The notes beneath the pieces are model-generated. The model saw nothing but the letters and a program-made list of their open reading frames with translations, had not been told where the DNA came from and did not search any database. From contig JADYZO010000034.1 in NCBI GenBank assembly GCA_020853135.1, forward strand, positions 27,413-91,412: a DNA stretch of 64,000 nt. The letters are read 5' to 3'. Numbering within the stretch: the first letter of the stretch is position 1; every line of letters begins with the position of its first letter. A program made the translations under genes and the position numbers. This document shows, in pieces, positions 43,539 to 53,622 of this stretch. The DNA comes from Gammaproteobacteria bacterium. Lineage in GTDB: Bacteria; Pseudomonadota; Gammaproteobacteria; Steroidobacterales; GCA-2729495.

Positions 43539-46358
43539 GTGAGCGAGCAAGACTACAAGGCCACCCTGAACCTCCCGGAAACGGGTTTTCCCATGAAGGC
43601 GGGCCTCGCCCAGCGCGAGCCGGGCATGCTGGCCCGCTGGGAGGCGGATGACGTCTACGGGCGCATCCGCCGTGCCGCCGCCGGCCGGCCGGTCTTCCTG
43701 CTGGTGGATGGCCCGCCCTATGCCAACGGCCAGATCCACCTCGGCCATGCCGTGAACAAGGTGCTCAAGGACATGGTGGTCAAGTCCCGCACCCTCTCGG
43801 GCTTCGATGCGCCCTACATCCCCGGCTGGGACTGTCATGGCCTGCCCATCGAGCTGGAAGTGGAAAAGAAGCATGGCAAGGTGGGGCAGAAGCTCGATGC
43901 CGCAGGCTTCCGCGAGGCCTGCCGCAGCTATGCCCGCGCCCAGGTCGACAGCCAGCGGCGCGACTTCCGCCGCCTCGGGGTGCTCGGCGACTGGGACCGC
44001 CCCTACCTGACGCTGGAGCCGGCCTTCGAGGCCAACCAGGTGCGCGGCTTTGCGCAGATCATGGCCAACGGCCACGTGCAGCGCGGTTACAAGCCGGTGC
44101 ACTGGTGCCTGGACTGCGGCTCGGCGCTGGCCGAGGCCGAGGTCGAGTACCTGGACAAGACCTCGACGGCCATCGACGTGCGCTTCGACCTGGTGGATCC
44201 CGGCGAGTTCTACGCGCGGCTCGCGCGCGGCGGCAAGGCGGTGCCTGCGGATGCACTGGCCGTGAGCCTGCCGATCTGGACCACGACGCCCTGGACGCTG
44301 CCGGCCAACCAGGCGGTGGCCGTGGGTCCGGAGCTCGATTACGTGCTGGTGGAGGCCACCATCGCCGGGCGTCCAGAGCGGCTGGTGCTGGCTGCAGCGC
44401 TGGCCGATGCCGTGCTCGGTCGCTGCGGTGCGCAGGGCGTGCGCCGTCTGGCGGAATTTCCGGGTGCGATGTTGCCTGGCCTGCGGGTGCAGCACCCCTT
44501 CTACGAGCGCCAGGTGCCGGTCATCGGCGGGGATCACGTCACGCTCGATGCGGGCACCGGTGCGGTGCATACCGCGCCAGGCCATGGTCAGGAGGATTTT
44601 GCCGCCGGGGTGGCCAACGGCCTGCCACTGGAGAACCCGGTGGACGGCGCGGGCCTCTACGTGCCCGGCACCGGGCGCTTCGCCGGGCAGCACATCTACA
44701 AGGCGAACGAGGCCATCGTCGCCCTCCTGCGCGAGACCGGCCGCCTGCTGCACGCCGGGAAGGTCACCCACAGCTATCCGCATTGCTGGCGGCACAAGTC
44801 GCCGCTGATCTTCCGGGCAACACCCCAGTGGTTCATCAGCCTGGAGCAGAACGGCCTGCGCGGGCAGGCGCTCTCGGCCATCGCCACCGTGAACTGGGTG
44901 CCTGACTGGGGGCGCCAGCGCATCGAGAACATGGTGGCCGGCCGGCCCGACTGGTGCGTGTCGCGCCAGCGCGCATGGGGCGTGCCGATTCCGCTGTTCG
45001 TGCACCGCGCGAGCGGTGAGCTGCATCCGGATACGCCACGGTTGCTCGAGGAGGTCGCGCGCCGCATGGACACGCGCGGCATCGAGGCCTGGTTCGACCT
45101 CGAGCCGCGCGAGCTGCTGGGCGCGGCGGCTGCCGACTACGAGAAGATCGCCGACACCATGGATGTGTGGATGGACTCGGGCATGGTGCACCACTGTCTG
45201 GCGCAGTCGCGCCCGGAGGTGGGATTTCCCGCCGACCTGTATCTCGAGGGTTCGGACCAGCACCGCGGCTGGTTCCAGAGCTCGCTGCTGACCGCGGTGG
45301 CCATGCATGGTGTTGCGCCCTACCGCAGCTGCCTCACCCACGGCTTCACCGTGGACGAGAAGGGCAGGAAGATGTCGAAGTCGCTCGGCAATGGCATCGA
45401 GCCCCAGCAGGTGTTCGATACGCTGGGCGCCGACGTGTTGCGCCTGTGGGTGGCGGCCACCGACTACCGTGCCGAGATGAGCGGTTCGGCCGAGATCCTC
45501 AAGCGCATCTCCGAGTCCTACCGGCGCATGCGCAATACGGCGCGGTTCCTGCTCGGCAACCTGCATGGCTTCGATCCGGCCACCGACCAGGTGGCGGAAG
45601 CGGAGCTGGTGGATCTCGACCGCTGGGCGATCGCGCGCACCGCCGGGCTGCAGCGCGAGATCGTTGCGGCCTACGATGCCTTCGAGTTCCACCGTGTGTA
45701 CCAGCTGCTGCACAATTTCTGCGTGGTGGACCTCGGTGCCTTCTACCTCGACATCATCAAGGACCGCCTCTACACGACGCCGCGCCGGAGTCTGGCGCGC
45801 CGCTCGGCGCAGACCGCGATGCAGCACATCGCCGAGGCCATGGTGCGCTGGCTGGCGCCGGTGCTGAGCTTCACGGCCGAGGAGGTGTGGCAATCGCTGC
45901 CCGGCGGGCGCGACGTGACGGTGTTCACCGGCACCTGGCATGCCCTGCCGGCGCCGGGCCCGCGGCGCGTGGACTGGCCGGCGGTGCTGCGTGTCCGCGA
46001 GGCGGCGGCACGCGCCCTGGAAGGGTTGCGCGCCGCCGGGCAGATCGGCTCCGGGCTCGATGCCCGCGTGGATGTCTACGCCGACGGGGCCCTGGCGGAG
46101 TCGCTGCGCGCGCTCGGCGCGGAGCTGCGCTTCGTCTTCATCACCTCGGCGGCCGCGGTGCACCCGCCCGCGGACCGGCCGGCCACGGCCCTGCAGGCCG
46201 AGGGTTTTGCGGTGACCGTGGCGGCGGTGGATGACCCGAAGTGCGTGCGTTGCTGGCACCGCCGGCCCGACGTCGGCACGGTGGCGGCGCATCCGGGGCT
46301 GTGCGGGCGTTGCGCGGACAATATCGCGGGTCCGGGTGAGTCCCGGGCCTTTGCCTGA
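43539..46358 (+). CDS. ileS: Isoleucyl-tRNA synthetase
   Basis: LVDGPPYANGQIHLGHAVNKVLKD; KMSKSLGNGIEPQQV; C-terminal zinc-binding CVRCWHRRPDVG...CGRCADNI; GTG start. Confidence 0.98.
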   Translation: MSEQDYKATLNLPETGFPMKAGLAQREPGMLARWEADDVYGRIRRAAAGRPVFLLVDGPPYANGQIHLGHAVNKVLKDMVVKSRTLSGFDAPYIPGWDCHGLPIELEVEKKHGKVGQKLDAAGFREACRSYARAQVDSQRRDFRRLGVLGDWDRPYLTLEPAFEANQVRGFAQIMANGHVQRGYKPVHWCLDCGSALAEAEVEYLDKTSTAIDVRFDLVDPGEFYARLARGGKAVPADALAVSLPIWTTTPWTLPANQAVAVGPELDYVLVEATIAGRPERLVLAAALADAVLGRCGAQGVRRLAEFPGAMLPGLRVQHPFYERQVPVIGGDHVTLDAGTGAVHTAPGHGQEDFAAGVANGLPLENPVDGAGLYVPGTGRFAGQHIYKANEAIVALLRETGRLLHAGKVTHSYPHCWRHKSPLIFRATPQWFISLEQNGLRGQALSAIATVNWVPDWGRQRIENMVAGRPDWCVSRQRAWGVPIPLFVHRASGELHPDTPRLLEEVARRMDTRGIEAWFDLEPRELLGAAAADYEKIADTMDVWMDSGMVHHCLAQSRPEVGFPADLYLEGSDQHRGWFQSSLLTAVAMHGVAPYRSCLTHGFTVDEKGRKMSKSLGNGIEPQQVFDTLGADVLRLWVAATDYRAEMSGSAEILKRISESYRRMRNTARFLLGNLHGFDPATDQVAEAELVDLDRWAIARTAGLQREIVAAYDAFEFHRVYQLLHNFCVVDLGAFYLDIIKDRLYTTPRRSLARRSAQTAMQHIAEAMVRWLAPVLSFTAEEVWQSLPGGRDVTVFTGTWHALPAPGPRRVDWPAVLRVREAAARALEGLRAAGQIGSGLDARVDVYADGALAESLRALGAELRFVFITSAAAVHPPADRPATALQAEGFAVTVAAVDDPKCVRCWHRRPDVGTVAAHPGLCGRCADNIAGPGESRAFA

Positions 46359-46900
46359 TGGGTGGCACGATGACCGGGGAAGGTTCTGCAACGCCGGCGG
46401 GCGGGAGTGGCGGGCGCATCGCCTGGGGTGGCTGGCTCTTGGTGTCGCTGCTGGTGATCGCAGCCGACCAGTTCACCAAGCTGCGGGTGACCGAGGCGCT
46501 GGAGCTCTACGAACGGGTGCCGGTGCTGCCATTCTTCGACCTGGTGCGCCTGCACAACACCGGGGCTGCCTTCAGCTTCCTTGCCGGCGCCTCGGGCTGG
46601 CAGAACTGGCTGTTCACGGCGGTGGCGGTGGTGGTCAGCGCAGCGGTGTTCTGGTGGCTGACCCGCCTGCCGCGCAAGGGGCGCGACCTGCTGGCGCTCG
46701 GCCTGGCACTGCTGCTCGGCGGGGCCATCGGCAACCTGATCGACCGGCTGCTCTACGGCCATGTGGTGGATTTCCTCCTGCTCCACTACCAGGGCTGGTC
46801 CTGGCCGGCCTTCAACCTCGCGGATTCGGCCATCACCGGCGGCGTCCTGCTGGTGCTGTTCGACGGACTGGTGCTCGATCGCTACCGCAACCGCTCCTAG
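46358..46900 (+). CDS. lspA: Lipoprotein signal peptidase
   Basis: AADQFTKL, LHNTGAAFSFLA, GGAIGNLIDRLLYGHVVDF, FNLADSAIT; TGATG overlap with ileS. Confidence 0.97.
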   Translation: MGGTMTGEGSATPAGGSGGRIAWGGWLLVSLLVIAADQFTKLRVTEALELYERVPVLPFFDLVRLHNTGAAFSFLAGASGWQNWLFTAVAVVVSAAVFWWLTRLPRKGRDLLALGLALLLGGAIGNLIDRLLYGHVVDFLLLHYQGWSWPAFNLADSAITGGVLLVLFDGLVLDRYRNRS

Positions 46901-47358
46901 CGCCAGCAGTCGCCGGCATCCGCCACGGCACTGCCATCGCGGCGCTGCGCACCACGCAGGCCGCGCTCGTTCAGCGTGAACACCCAGCAGTCGGCATCGT
47001 CGGTCTGCGTGCCGTCGGCAGCCACCGTCGCGGTGGCGGTGAAGCCGATCACGGTGCCCCCGGCTGCGGCCTGGATGTCGAGCACATAGTCACCGCGCTC
47101 GGTGCCGGAGATGCCAAGCCCGGCCGGTGGTGCCGGGGCCATGGCCAGGCCATCGGCGTACTGGCCGTTCTGCGCATAGTATTTTTCCTGCGCCGAGGCC
47201 ACCCGGAGCAGCGCCGCCGTGGCATCCACGCGGTGGGCGCGGCGCAGGTACTGGCGGTAGCCGCCCACGGCGAGCGAGCTGACGATGGCAAGGATGGCCA
47301 GCGTCACCAGCAGTTCGATCAGCGAAAAGCCGCCGGTCGCGGCCGGGCGGCGGTTCAC
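46897..47358 (-). CDS. pilE: Type IV pilin PilE-like (cluster B)
   Basis: GGFSLIELLVTLAILAIVSSLAVGGYRQYLRRAHRVDATAALLRVASAQEKYYAQNGQYA; GTG start at 47358. Confidence 0.87.
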   Translation of the reverse strand: MNRRPAATGGFSLIELLVTLAILAIVSSLAVGGYRQYLRRAHRVDATAALLRVASAQEKYYAQNGQYADGLAMAPAPPAGLGISGTERGDYVLDIQAAAGGTVIGFTATATVAADGTQTDDADCWVFTLNERGLRGAQRRDGSAVADAGDCWR

Positions 47359-50300
47359 CGCGCGCGTTCCTGCGTCCAGTAGGTGCGCTTGAGGCTGCCG
47401 GCGGCACCGGGTTCGCCGGGACCCGGGGGCGGGAAGCAGGCGAGGCCGATGCAACGCGTGGGCCCGCCGAAGCCGCTGGCCGGGAAGAGGAACACCGATT
47501 CCGGGGCGATGCCGGCCTGGCTCAGCACGCGGAAGCGGTCCTCGATGCCGAGCGGCCCGTCCCCGCTGCTGCCGTCGAGGTTCGTCAGCGGGCGGCCCGT
47601 GCACAGGTCGACCTGGTAGGCCCGGTTGACGCCGAGGCCGCCGAGGCAGGCGCTCACGGCGGCACCGGGCGAGAACGAGGTGAAGTACAGCGTGTTCCTG
47701 AAGGTGGCCGCTGCCGTCAGGACCTTTTCGCCGGGTTCCTGTGTCAGGCGCAGGCGCCAGCCGGCCGCATCCGCGGGGACCGCGGCCGTCGGGTCATCGG
47801 TGATGTCGAGGAGGGCATTGATCCTCACCGGGTCGCCATAGTCGGCTGCGGCGATGACGCCGTAGACCTGGGGGTCGCGCACCGAGAAGAACTGGTCCGC
47901 CACATCCGTGTCCAGAGGGTGGCCGCGATAGCCAGAGCCGAGGTTGACGGCGAGGAAGTTGCCGCGGATGCAGTCCACCAGCACGACATCAGGCGTGGCG
48001 TAGAAGCGGCGCACATCGGCCGGATCCGGATTGGCGAGGCCGGCGGCGCCGAGCGCGGCCAGCACGCCACCGGTTGCCAGGTCGGTGCGTTCGTGGCCGT
48101 TGAGGATGTCGAAGCGCCACAGCCGGCCGCCCATGTCACCGACATAGAGGCGGTCGGCGAGGCCATCGCCGGTCAGGTCCACGACCCGGGGGGCGGCCGG
48201 GATGGAGTTGCGCATGGCGGGCAGGACGAGATCATGGCCGTGGCCGGCGGCCCCGGCACTCCACAGCCGCTCACCCGTCAGGAGGTCGATGAAGTACAGC
48301 GCATTGCCGACGCTGTCTTCGTGCCAGCCCCGGTTGTCCTGGGCGTCGTCGTAGCCGCCGCTGAGGATCACCGCCTCCCGCACGCCGCTGCCGACGCGGA
48401 TCTTCGCGATCTCCGGGGCCGCCCAGGTCTGCCCGAGCGCGCCGTACCCCGGGGTCTGCCGGTCGATCTGCCAGAGCAGGACGGGAGCGGCGGGGTTGGT
48501 GACATCGAGGGCAAACACCGCGGTGCCGCCACGGCCCATGCCGAAGACGAGGATCGCCTGCTCGTTGCCGCCGATGCCGGGCGTGCCATCGTTGTTGCGG
48601 ATGTACAGCCGCAATTCGCCATCGAGGCCGTACTGGCGCACCGGGGTGGGCGGGTCGAGGTAGAGCGCCTGCTGGCGTGCCAGCAGGCGTGCCGGCAGCC
48701 AGGCCCAGCGCTCGGCGCCGGTGGCGGCGTCCACGGCGTGCAGGAAGCCGTCATTGGTGGCGACATAGACCACTGTGCCGGGATTGCCGCCATTGCTGTA
48801 ATTCACGACCACCGGGCGCACGTGCAGCGGGTCGCCCATCTGCAGCCGCGCCTGCGTGCGATCGCCGTCGCCGTTGATGTCGGCGGCATCGGCACCGCGG
48901 ATCCAGCCGATCAGCGCATCGCGCTCGCCCGCCGCCACGCCGAGCACCGCGGCGCTGATGGCCGCATTGGCGGTCTCGATGCGGTTGCCAGCCGCGGTGA
49001 GGCTGGGGCCGCTGATGTCGGTGTAGAGCCGGCGCAGGGCCGGGTCCGGCAGCCGGCTGGCCGCACCACCCGCCGTGACGCGGTCGCCGTCGGCAGCCGC
49101 CGACCAGAAGCTCCAGGCCGCCGGCTCGAAGAAGCCGGTTGCCGGATCCACGGCCGGCTGGTCGTTCTGGTCCCTGAGGCCGTTGTCGGAGAACCGGTAC
49201 TTCTTCAGGTTCCCGGGCCAGTGCATCTTGCCGGTGGGCTCGAAGACCGCCACGTAGGCATCGCGCTCGGCGGCGCTGCGGTTGAAGCTGTTCACCGGTA
49301 TCGCCGGGGCGACGAAGGTGCCGGATCGCTCGGCGATGCCGGCGATCACGGCACTGAGCGCGCTCGCCAGGCTGCCTGTGTCGTCGGCAATGTAATAGCG
49401 CCCGCCGCCACGCCTTGCGGTGGCCTCCAGCAGCGGGGCATCCACGTCGAAGCCGATGGTGTAGGTGACCACGTTCTGCCTGCCGTCGACGGCGGGGTTG
49501 GCATCGCCGCGGTAGAGGTAGTCGGCCAGATCGTCGAGGCAGGCGCCGGCACCCGAGCCATCGCAGCTGCCGATCAGCCCGGTGAAGCCGGGCAGGCCGG
49601 GGACCAGTGCGGGCGTCTGGTCATCATCGCTCGAGGGTTCACCGTCGGTGAGCAGGATGATGAAGTTCTTCTGGCATTCCGCGGTGACCGGCGAGGCGTA
49701 GGCGGCGGCGCTGGCGTTGCCGCCGAGGCGCGCGGCGGGCACGCTCAGCACCGGGCCCACATTGCCGAAGCGGACCGGCCCGCCGTGGAAGTACTGGGTG
49801 GCCTCGTACAGCGTTTCGGAGAGCGGGGTGCGCGTGGAGGGCGTCAGCGCATCCACGGCGTCCTTCATCGCCTGGCGGGAGGTGGCGATGTCGGTGAGCG
49901 CCTGGCTCACCGTGCCGCCATCGGCGAAGTTGAACTGCATCAGTCCGACATTGACGCCCTGCAGGCCGTCGAGCACTTCCTTCACGACGTTTTTCACGAT
50001 CTGCAGCCGGCTGCGGGTCACCGTCGGCGGATTGCTGTGCCAGTTGAGCCAGTTGCCGTCGAAGACCGTCGCCTGCGCGGTCCAGCCGGGCTCGTGGTCG
50101 GGGCTGGCGGCCCAGGGGCCGTCCGCGCCGTTGGCGGCGTAGACCTCGCCGCCGCCCGCACCGTCGATCCCGCGATCCGACCGGCATTCGAGATAGGCGT
50201 TCGCCCCGCCGCCGGTGGCCGCCTGCCACAGCCGGGCCGCCGGGTCCCAGCCGAGGAACTGGTCGCTGTACTGGCCCCGGCTGCGCAGGGCCGTCTGGGC

Positions 50301-50657
50301 CGCCGCGCAGCGATTGGCCGGCTTGGGCACCCGCACCCCGCCACCGCAGGGTGGCGGGGTGGTCGTGGTGGTGACATACAGTGAATCGCCCTGGTAGCAG
50401 CCGGTGAATGGCTGGTCGGGATTCCACTCGGCCTGGGTGGCCACGGCGGAGTTCATGCTGCCCGAGTTGTCGAGGATGAACAGGATGTTCGTGCGTGCGC
50501 TGGCGGGGCCGCTGCCGGGCTGGCCGACATAGAGCTCGGTGTCATCGGCGTACAGCGGCGCGGCGGCCAGGCCGAGCAGGGCGCCGGCCAGCGCGACTGC
50601 CGCGAGCAGGCGCGGGCCTGCCAGGTGATGCCGCGGCATGGTGGGCGTGATGCTCAT
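47355..50657 (-). CDS. pilY1: PilY1/PilC-family type IV pilus tip protein (cluster B)
   Basis: Signal peptide from ATG 50657; LFILDNSGSMNS; VVYVATNDGFLHAVDAATGAERWAWLPARLL propeller region. Confidence 0.92.
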   Translation of the reverse strand: MSITPTMPRHHLAGPRLLAAVALAGALLGLAAAPLYADDTELYVGQPGSGPASARTNILFILDNSGSMNSAVATQAEWNPDQPFTGCYQGDSLYVTTTTTPPPCGGGVRVPKPANRCAAAQTALRSRGQYSDQFLGWDPAARLWQAATGGGANAYLECRSDRGIDGAGGGEVYAANGADGPWAASPDHEPGWTAQATVFDGNWLNWHSNPPTVTRSRLQIVKNVVKEVLDGLQGVNVGLMQFNFADGGTVSQALTDIATSRQAMKDAVDALTPSTRTPLSETLYEATQYFHGGPVRFGNVGPVLSVPAARLGGNASAAAYASPVTAECQKNFIILLTDGEPSSDDDQTPALVPGLPGFTGLIGSCDGSGAGACLDDLADYLYRGDANPAVDGRQNVVTYTIGFDVDAPLLEATARRGGGRYYIADDTGSLASALSAVIAGIAERSGTFVAPAIPVNSFNRSAAERDAYVAVFEPTGKMHWPGNLKKYRFSDNGLRDQNDQPAVDPATGFFEPAAWSFWSAAADGDRVTAGGAASRLPDPALRRLYTDISGPSLTAAGNRIETANAAISAAVLGVAAGERDALIGWIRGADAADINGDGDRTQARLQMGDPLHVRPVVVNYSNGGNPGTVVYVATNDGFLHAVDAATGAERWAWLPARLLARQQALYLDPPTPVRQYGLDGELRLYIRNNDGTPGIGGNEQAILVFGMGRGGTAVFALDVTNPAAPVLLWQIDRQTPGYGALGQTWAAPEIAKIRVGSGVREAVILSGGYDDAQDNRGWHEDSVGNALYFIDLLTGERLWSAGAAGHGHDLVLPAMRNSIPAAPRVVDLTGDGLADRLYVGDMGGRLWRFDILNGHERTDLATGGVLAALGAAGLANPDPADVRRFYATPDVVLVDCIRGNFLAVNLGSGYRGHPLDTDVADQFFSVRDPQVYGVIAAADYGDPVRINALLDITDDPTAAVPADAAGWRLRLTQEPGEKVLTAAATFRNTLYFTSFSPGAAVSACLGGLGVNRAYQVDLCTGRPLTNLDGSSGDGPLGIEDRFRVLSQAGIAPESVFLFPASGFGGPTRCIGLACFPPPGPGEPGAAGSLKRTYWTQERAR

Positions 50658-51013
50658 TGCGTGGCATCCAGGACGATCCGCCGCACGATGGCGCTGCGGG
50701 GGTCGAAGTACACGAACAGCGAGGTCCGCGGGCGGTGGCTGAGGCGCGCGGCCTCGCGGCGCAGGGTGTCCAGGCTGACGCTGCCGGTGCCGGGCAGCAC
50801 CTGGAACATCGCCTGCGCATCCAGCCGCAGGAGTTCCGGTGCGCAGCTGGCGCAGCGGCGCAGCGTGAGGCTGCCGCCGGCCACTGCGGGCAGCGTGACC
50901 TGGGCCAGGTCGAGTTCGTAAGCCTGCTCGATCTTGCGCAGCGCGGCGGCCGCGTCCTGCGCGCCAGCCAGCAGGAACAGCATGGCCAGCAACCCGGTCA
51001 GCCGCAGCGTCAT
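50654..51013 (-). CDS. Small secreted two-cysteine protein between pilX and pilY1 (cluster B)
   Basis: 119 aa, signal peptide; RCASCAP; homologous to 18254..18610 product; 4-nt overlaps with both neighbours. Confidence 0.78.
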   Translation of the reverse strand: MTLRLTGLLAMLFLLAGAQDAAAALRKIEQAYELDLAQVTLPAVAGGSLTLRRCASCAPELLRLDAQAMFQVLPGTGSVSLDTLRREAARLSHRPRTSLFVYFDPRSAIVRRIVLDATQ

Positions 51014-51492
51014 TCCTCGTACTCCCGGTAGAAGCCCTGGGCATGGATGGCCTCGGCGTTGCGCTGGTCGGTGCGCCCGCGCGACTCGATGCGATAGTGC
51101 AGTTGCGTGAAGCTGACGCTCGAGCCGATGGCATCATGGGTTCTGCCGGCGGCGCACAGGCGCACCTCGTACCGCCCCTTGAGCTGCGGCAGCGGTATCG
51201 GGGTGCCCCAGGGCAGCTCCGTTGCGCTCCAGGGGCCGGGTGTGGCCGGGCAGGCCGGCACGGCATCGAGGTCGATGGCATTCGCCTCCACGCGCCGCAG
51301 GGTGGCCTGGATGCCGGACTCCGCCAGCTGGAAGGCGTTTTCGCGGAACTGGGCATTGCCCGCCATGGTGAGGTTGAGCGTGGCCGTGCGCATGGCGGAG
51401 ATGGCCAGCACCGTCAGCACCATCAGCACGACCAGGCCGACGATCAATGCGGCCCCGCGCTGGGTGCCGCCAGCGGGTGTCCGCGGGTTCAT
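51010..51492 (-). CDS. pilX: Type IV pilus assembly protein PilX-like (cluster B)
   Basis: RGAALIVGLVVLMVLTVLAISAMRTATLNLTMAGNAQFRENAFQLAESGIQ; ATG at 51492. Confidence 0.87.
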   Translation of the reverse strand: MNPRTPAGGTQRGAALIVGLVVLMVLTVLAISAMRTATLNLTMAGNAQFRENAFQLAESGIQATLRRVEANAIDLDAVPACPATPGPWSATELPWGTPIPLPQLKGRYEVRLCAAGRTHDAIGSSVSFTQLHYRIESRGRTDQRNAEAIHAQGFYREYEE

Positions 51493-52457
51493 CGGGCCAC
51501 CTCGTTGCGCAGCAGGATGGTCTTGGTGACCTCCACGCGCTGGAACTGTGCCGGGTAGGCGTCGTTCCCGGGCGTGATGGCGGCGGCATGGCCGTCGAGC
51601 GGCTGGTAGCTGTGCGTGTCGCGAAACGCCGCGCCGGGGGATTCCTCGGACCGCACCAGCAGCCACAGGCGCACGGCGACGATGCGTGCACCCTCGAGAT
51701 AGCCGCTGGCGCCGGGAGTCAGCGCCGGGCTGTCGGGATCGACATAGCGCTCCACGTGGCCATCGCCGTTGGTGTCCAGGCCGAACTGCACCTGCAGGTT
51801 TTCCACCCCGGTGATCATCTCCTGGTCCTCGACCACCCCGCCCTTGATGAGCGTCAGCCGGCGCAGCGACGGCATGTCGGCGGCGAAGCTCGAGGAATTG
51901 TCGACGTAGTAGGCGTGCACCTCGAGGTCGCGGACCTCGCCGGTGGCGGCGTCGAGGTCGGCCGGCACGACGCCGTCGTCGAAGATGCGCGCCATGGCGA
52001 GATCGCTGGCGACCTGCGGCTGTCCGGCATCGGGGCTGGCGCGCAACGCGCCGGCGTGGCGGATGAACAGCACGTCGCTGCCGGCCCTTGCACTGCCGTG
52101 CGGGGGGCAGCCGGCAATGCCGTAGGCATCGTCGCTGGCGGCGACCGGGTGATCCAGGGCAAGGACCCAGGCGCTGGCATCGGCACCGGCGCAGGTCACG
52201 GCGATGCCCGTGGCATCGGGGACGAGGGCGGTGTTCGTGCTCGGGCCCCAGAACCCGGCCAGCCGCAGGTCGGGCTCGATGGCCTCCAGCGCGAAGCGGG
52301 CGTTCTCCTGCAGCCGGGTCGCCACCTCGGCGGCCTGGTAGTTGCCCTTGCTCTGGATGTACACCGCGAAGGCGCCCCAGATGAGGAACAGGCCGATGGC
52401 CATGGCCACCATCAGCTCGATCAGGGTCATGCCGCGGGACTGGCGCCGGGTGCTCAT
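51489..52457 (-). CDS. pilW: Type IV pilus assembly protein PilW-like (cluster B)
   Basis: GMTLIELMVAMAIGLFLIWGAFAVYIQSKGNYQAAEVATRLQENARFAL; ATG at 52457. Confidence 0.88.
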   Translation of the reverse strand: MSTRRQSRGMTLIELMVAMAIGLFLIWGAFAVYIQSKGNYQAAEVATRLQENARFALEAIEPDLRLAGFWGPSTNTALVPDATGIAVTCAGADASAWVLALDHPVAASDDAYGIAGCPPHGSARAGSDVLFIRHAGALRASPDAGQPQVASDLAMARIFDDGVVPADLDAATGEVRDLEVHAYYVDNSSSFAADMPSLRRLTLIKGGVVEDQEMITGVENLQVQFGLDTNGDGHVERYVDPDSPALTPGASGYLEGARIVAVRLWLLVRSEESPGAAFRDTHSYQPLDGHAAAITPGNDAYPAQFQRVEVTKTILLRNEVAR

Positions 52458-52921
52458 AGCTGCAGGGCCAGCGCGTAGCTCGCCGGCGCCTCCTGCCCGA
52501 CCTCGGGCCACGACAGCGTGATCACGTACTCGCTGACCGGGGCCAGGTCCTGCCGCGCGATCGCCGCGGTGGCCCCCGCCGGCAGGCGCCGGCGCAGGTC
52601 CTCCAGCCAGCGATACCAGTCATCGGCAGCCAGGTCACTGGCGCTGCAGTCCGCGGCGCCGTTGACGCAGCCCATGTCGGCGCCCGGTCCGCTGCCGGCG
52701 TAGGAACCGGCCGGATTGGCCCGGATGCGGTCGGCCATGTCGGCGGCCAGCGTGACCGCGGCGCCACGGTAGACCGCGGTGCGCCCCGCGTGCAGCCCCT
52801 CGACGTAGAGCCCGGCGATGCCGAGCAGGCCCACGGCCATGACCACCAGGGCGACGAGCACCTCCACCAGGCTGAACCCGCGGGCAGGCCGGGTCATGCG
52901 GTGCGCTGCCATGCTCAGCAC
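52454..52921 (-). CDS. pilV: Type IV pilus modification protein PilV-like (cluster B)
   Basis: GFSLVEVLVALVVMAVGLLGIAGLYVEGLHAGRTAVYRGAAVTLAADMADRIRAN. Confidence 0.88.
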   Translation of the reverse strand: MLSMAAHRMTRPARGFSLVEVLVALVVMAVGLLGIAGLYVEGLHAGRTAVYRGAAVTLAADMADRIRANPAGSYAGSGPGADMGCVNGAADCSASDLAADDWYRWLEDLRRRLPAGATAAIARQDLAPVSEYVITLSWPEVGQEAPASYALALQL

Positions 52922-53529
52922 CCCCCCAGCGGGTTGGCGGGCGCCTGCAGGCGCACGACCTGGCTCACCAGCACCGTGTTGCCTGCCGGGCCGATGCTGA
53001 TCCAGCGCCCGGCCGCGCGCCCGCCACCGGTGTCGCGGTTGCCGCGGTCATCGCAGAGCTGGATGTTGCGCACGCCGGGGCGTGCGCCGACACCGGCCGG
53101 GAAGCCATCGGCGCGGAAGGAGAGGAACTGGGGCATGCCGCCGTCGGCCGCCGTGCGGGCCTGCAGGCGGATGCGGTCGTCGAGCGGGCCGTGGACCTGC
53201 AGCACGGTCTCCCCCGGGCCGGCCGCGGCATCGCCATCGGCGTCCTCGAAGACGATCCAGCCATCGAGCAGCGAGGCATCGGCGGCGCAGTGCGGCGCCG
53301 GTGCGTCCCAGTCGCGGCTGGCGCACAGCGTGACCGGCAGGCTGCGGCTGGAAGCCTGCGCGCGCGCGGCCTGGATGCTGCTCACGAGGTCATTGGCCGC
53401 CACGGTCATGCGCCCGTTCGCGGCCATGCTGGTCATCGCCGGAACGCCCAGTCCCAGTGTCAACGCCAGCACCATCATCAGCACGAGGAGCTCGATGAGG
53501 GTGAAGCCTTCTTGGTGCTTCTTGCCCAT
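52915..53529 (-). CDS. GspH/FimT-type pseudopilin (cluster B)
   Basis: EGFTLIELLVLMMVLALTLGLGVPAMTSMAANGRMTVAANDLVSSIQAARAQASSRSLPVTLCAS. Confidence 0.86.
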   Translation of the reverse strand: MGKKHQEGFTLIELLVLMMVLALTLGLGVPAMTSMAANGRMTVAANDLVSSIQAARAQASSRSLPVTLCASRDWDAPAPHCAADASLLDGWIVFEDADGDAAAGPGETVLQVHGPLDDRIRLQARTAADGGMPQFLSFRADGFPAGVGARPGVRNIQLCDDRGNRDTGGGRAAGRWISIGPAGNTVLVSQVVRLQAPANPLGGC

Positions 53530-53622
53530 CGGCTCCCATCCTGCCGCGTGCGCCGGCCGGAAGCAGCCCGGTCCGATGGGCGGCGGGCTGACACGGATGA
53601 GCGGGCAGGGTGGTGCAGGCGC

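Noticed and set aside
43335-46391. 1018-aa minus-strand ORF opposite ileS
   Set aside because: Shadow of ileS, which has all catalytic motifs.
47919-50384. 821-aa plus-strand ORF opposite pilY1 (cluster B)
   Set aside because: Shadow ORF with no domain signal.
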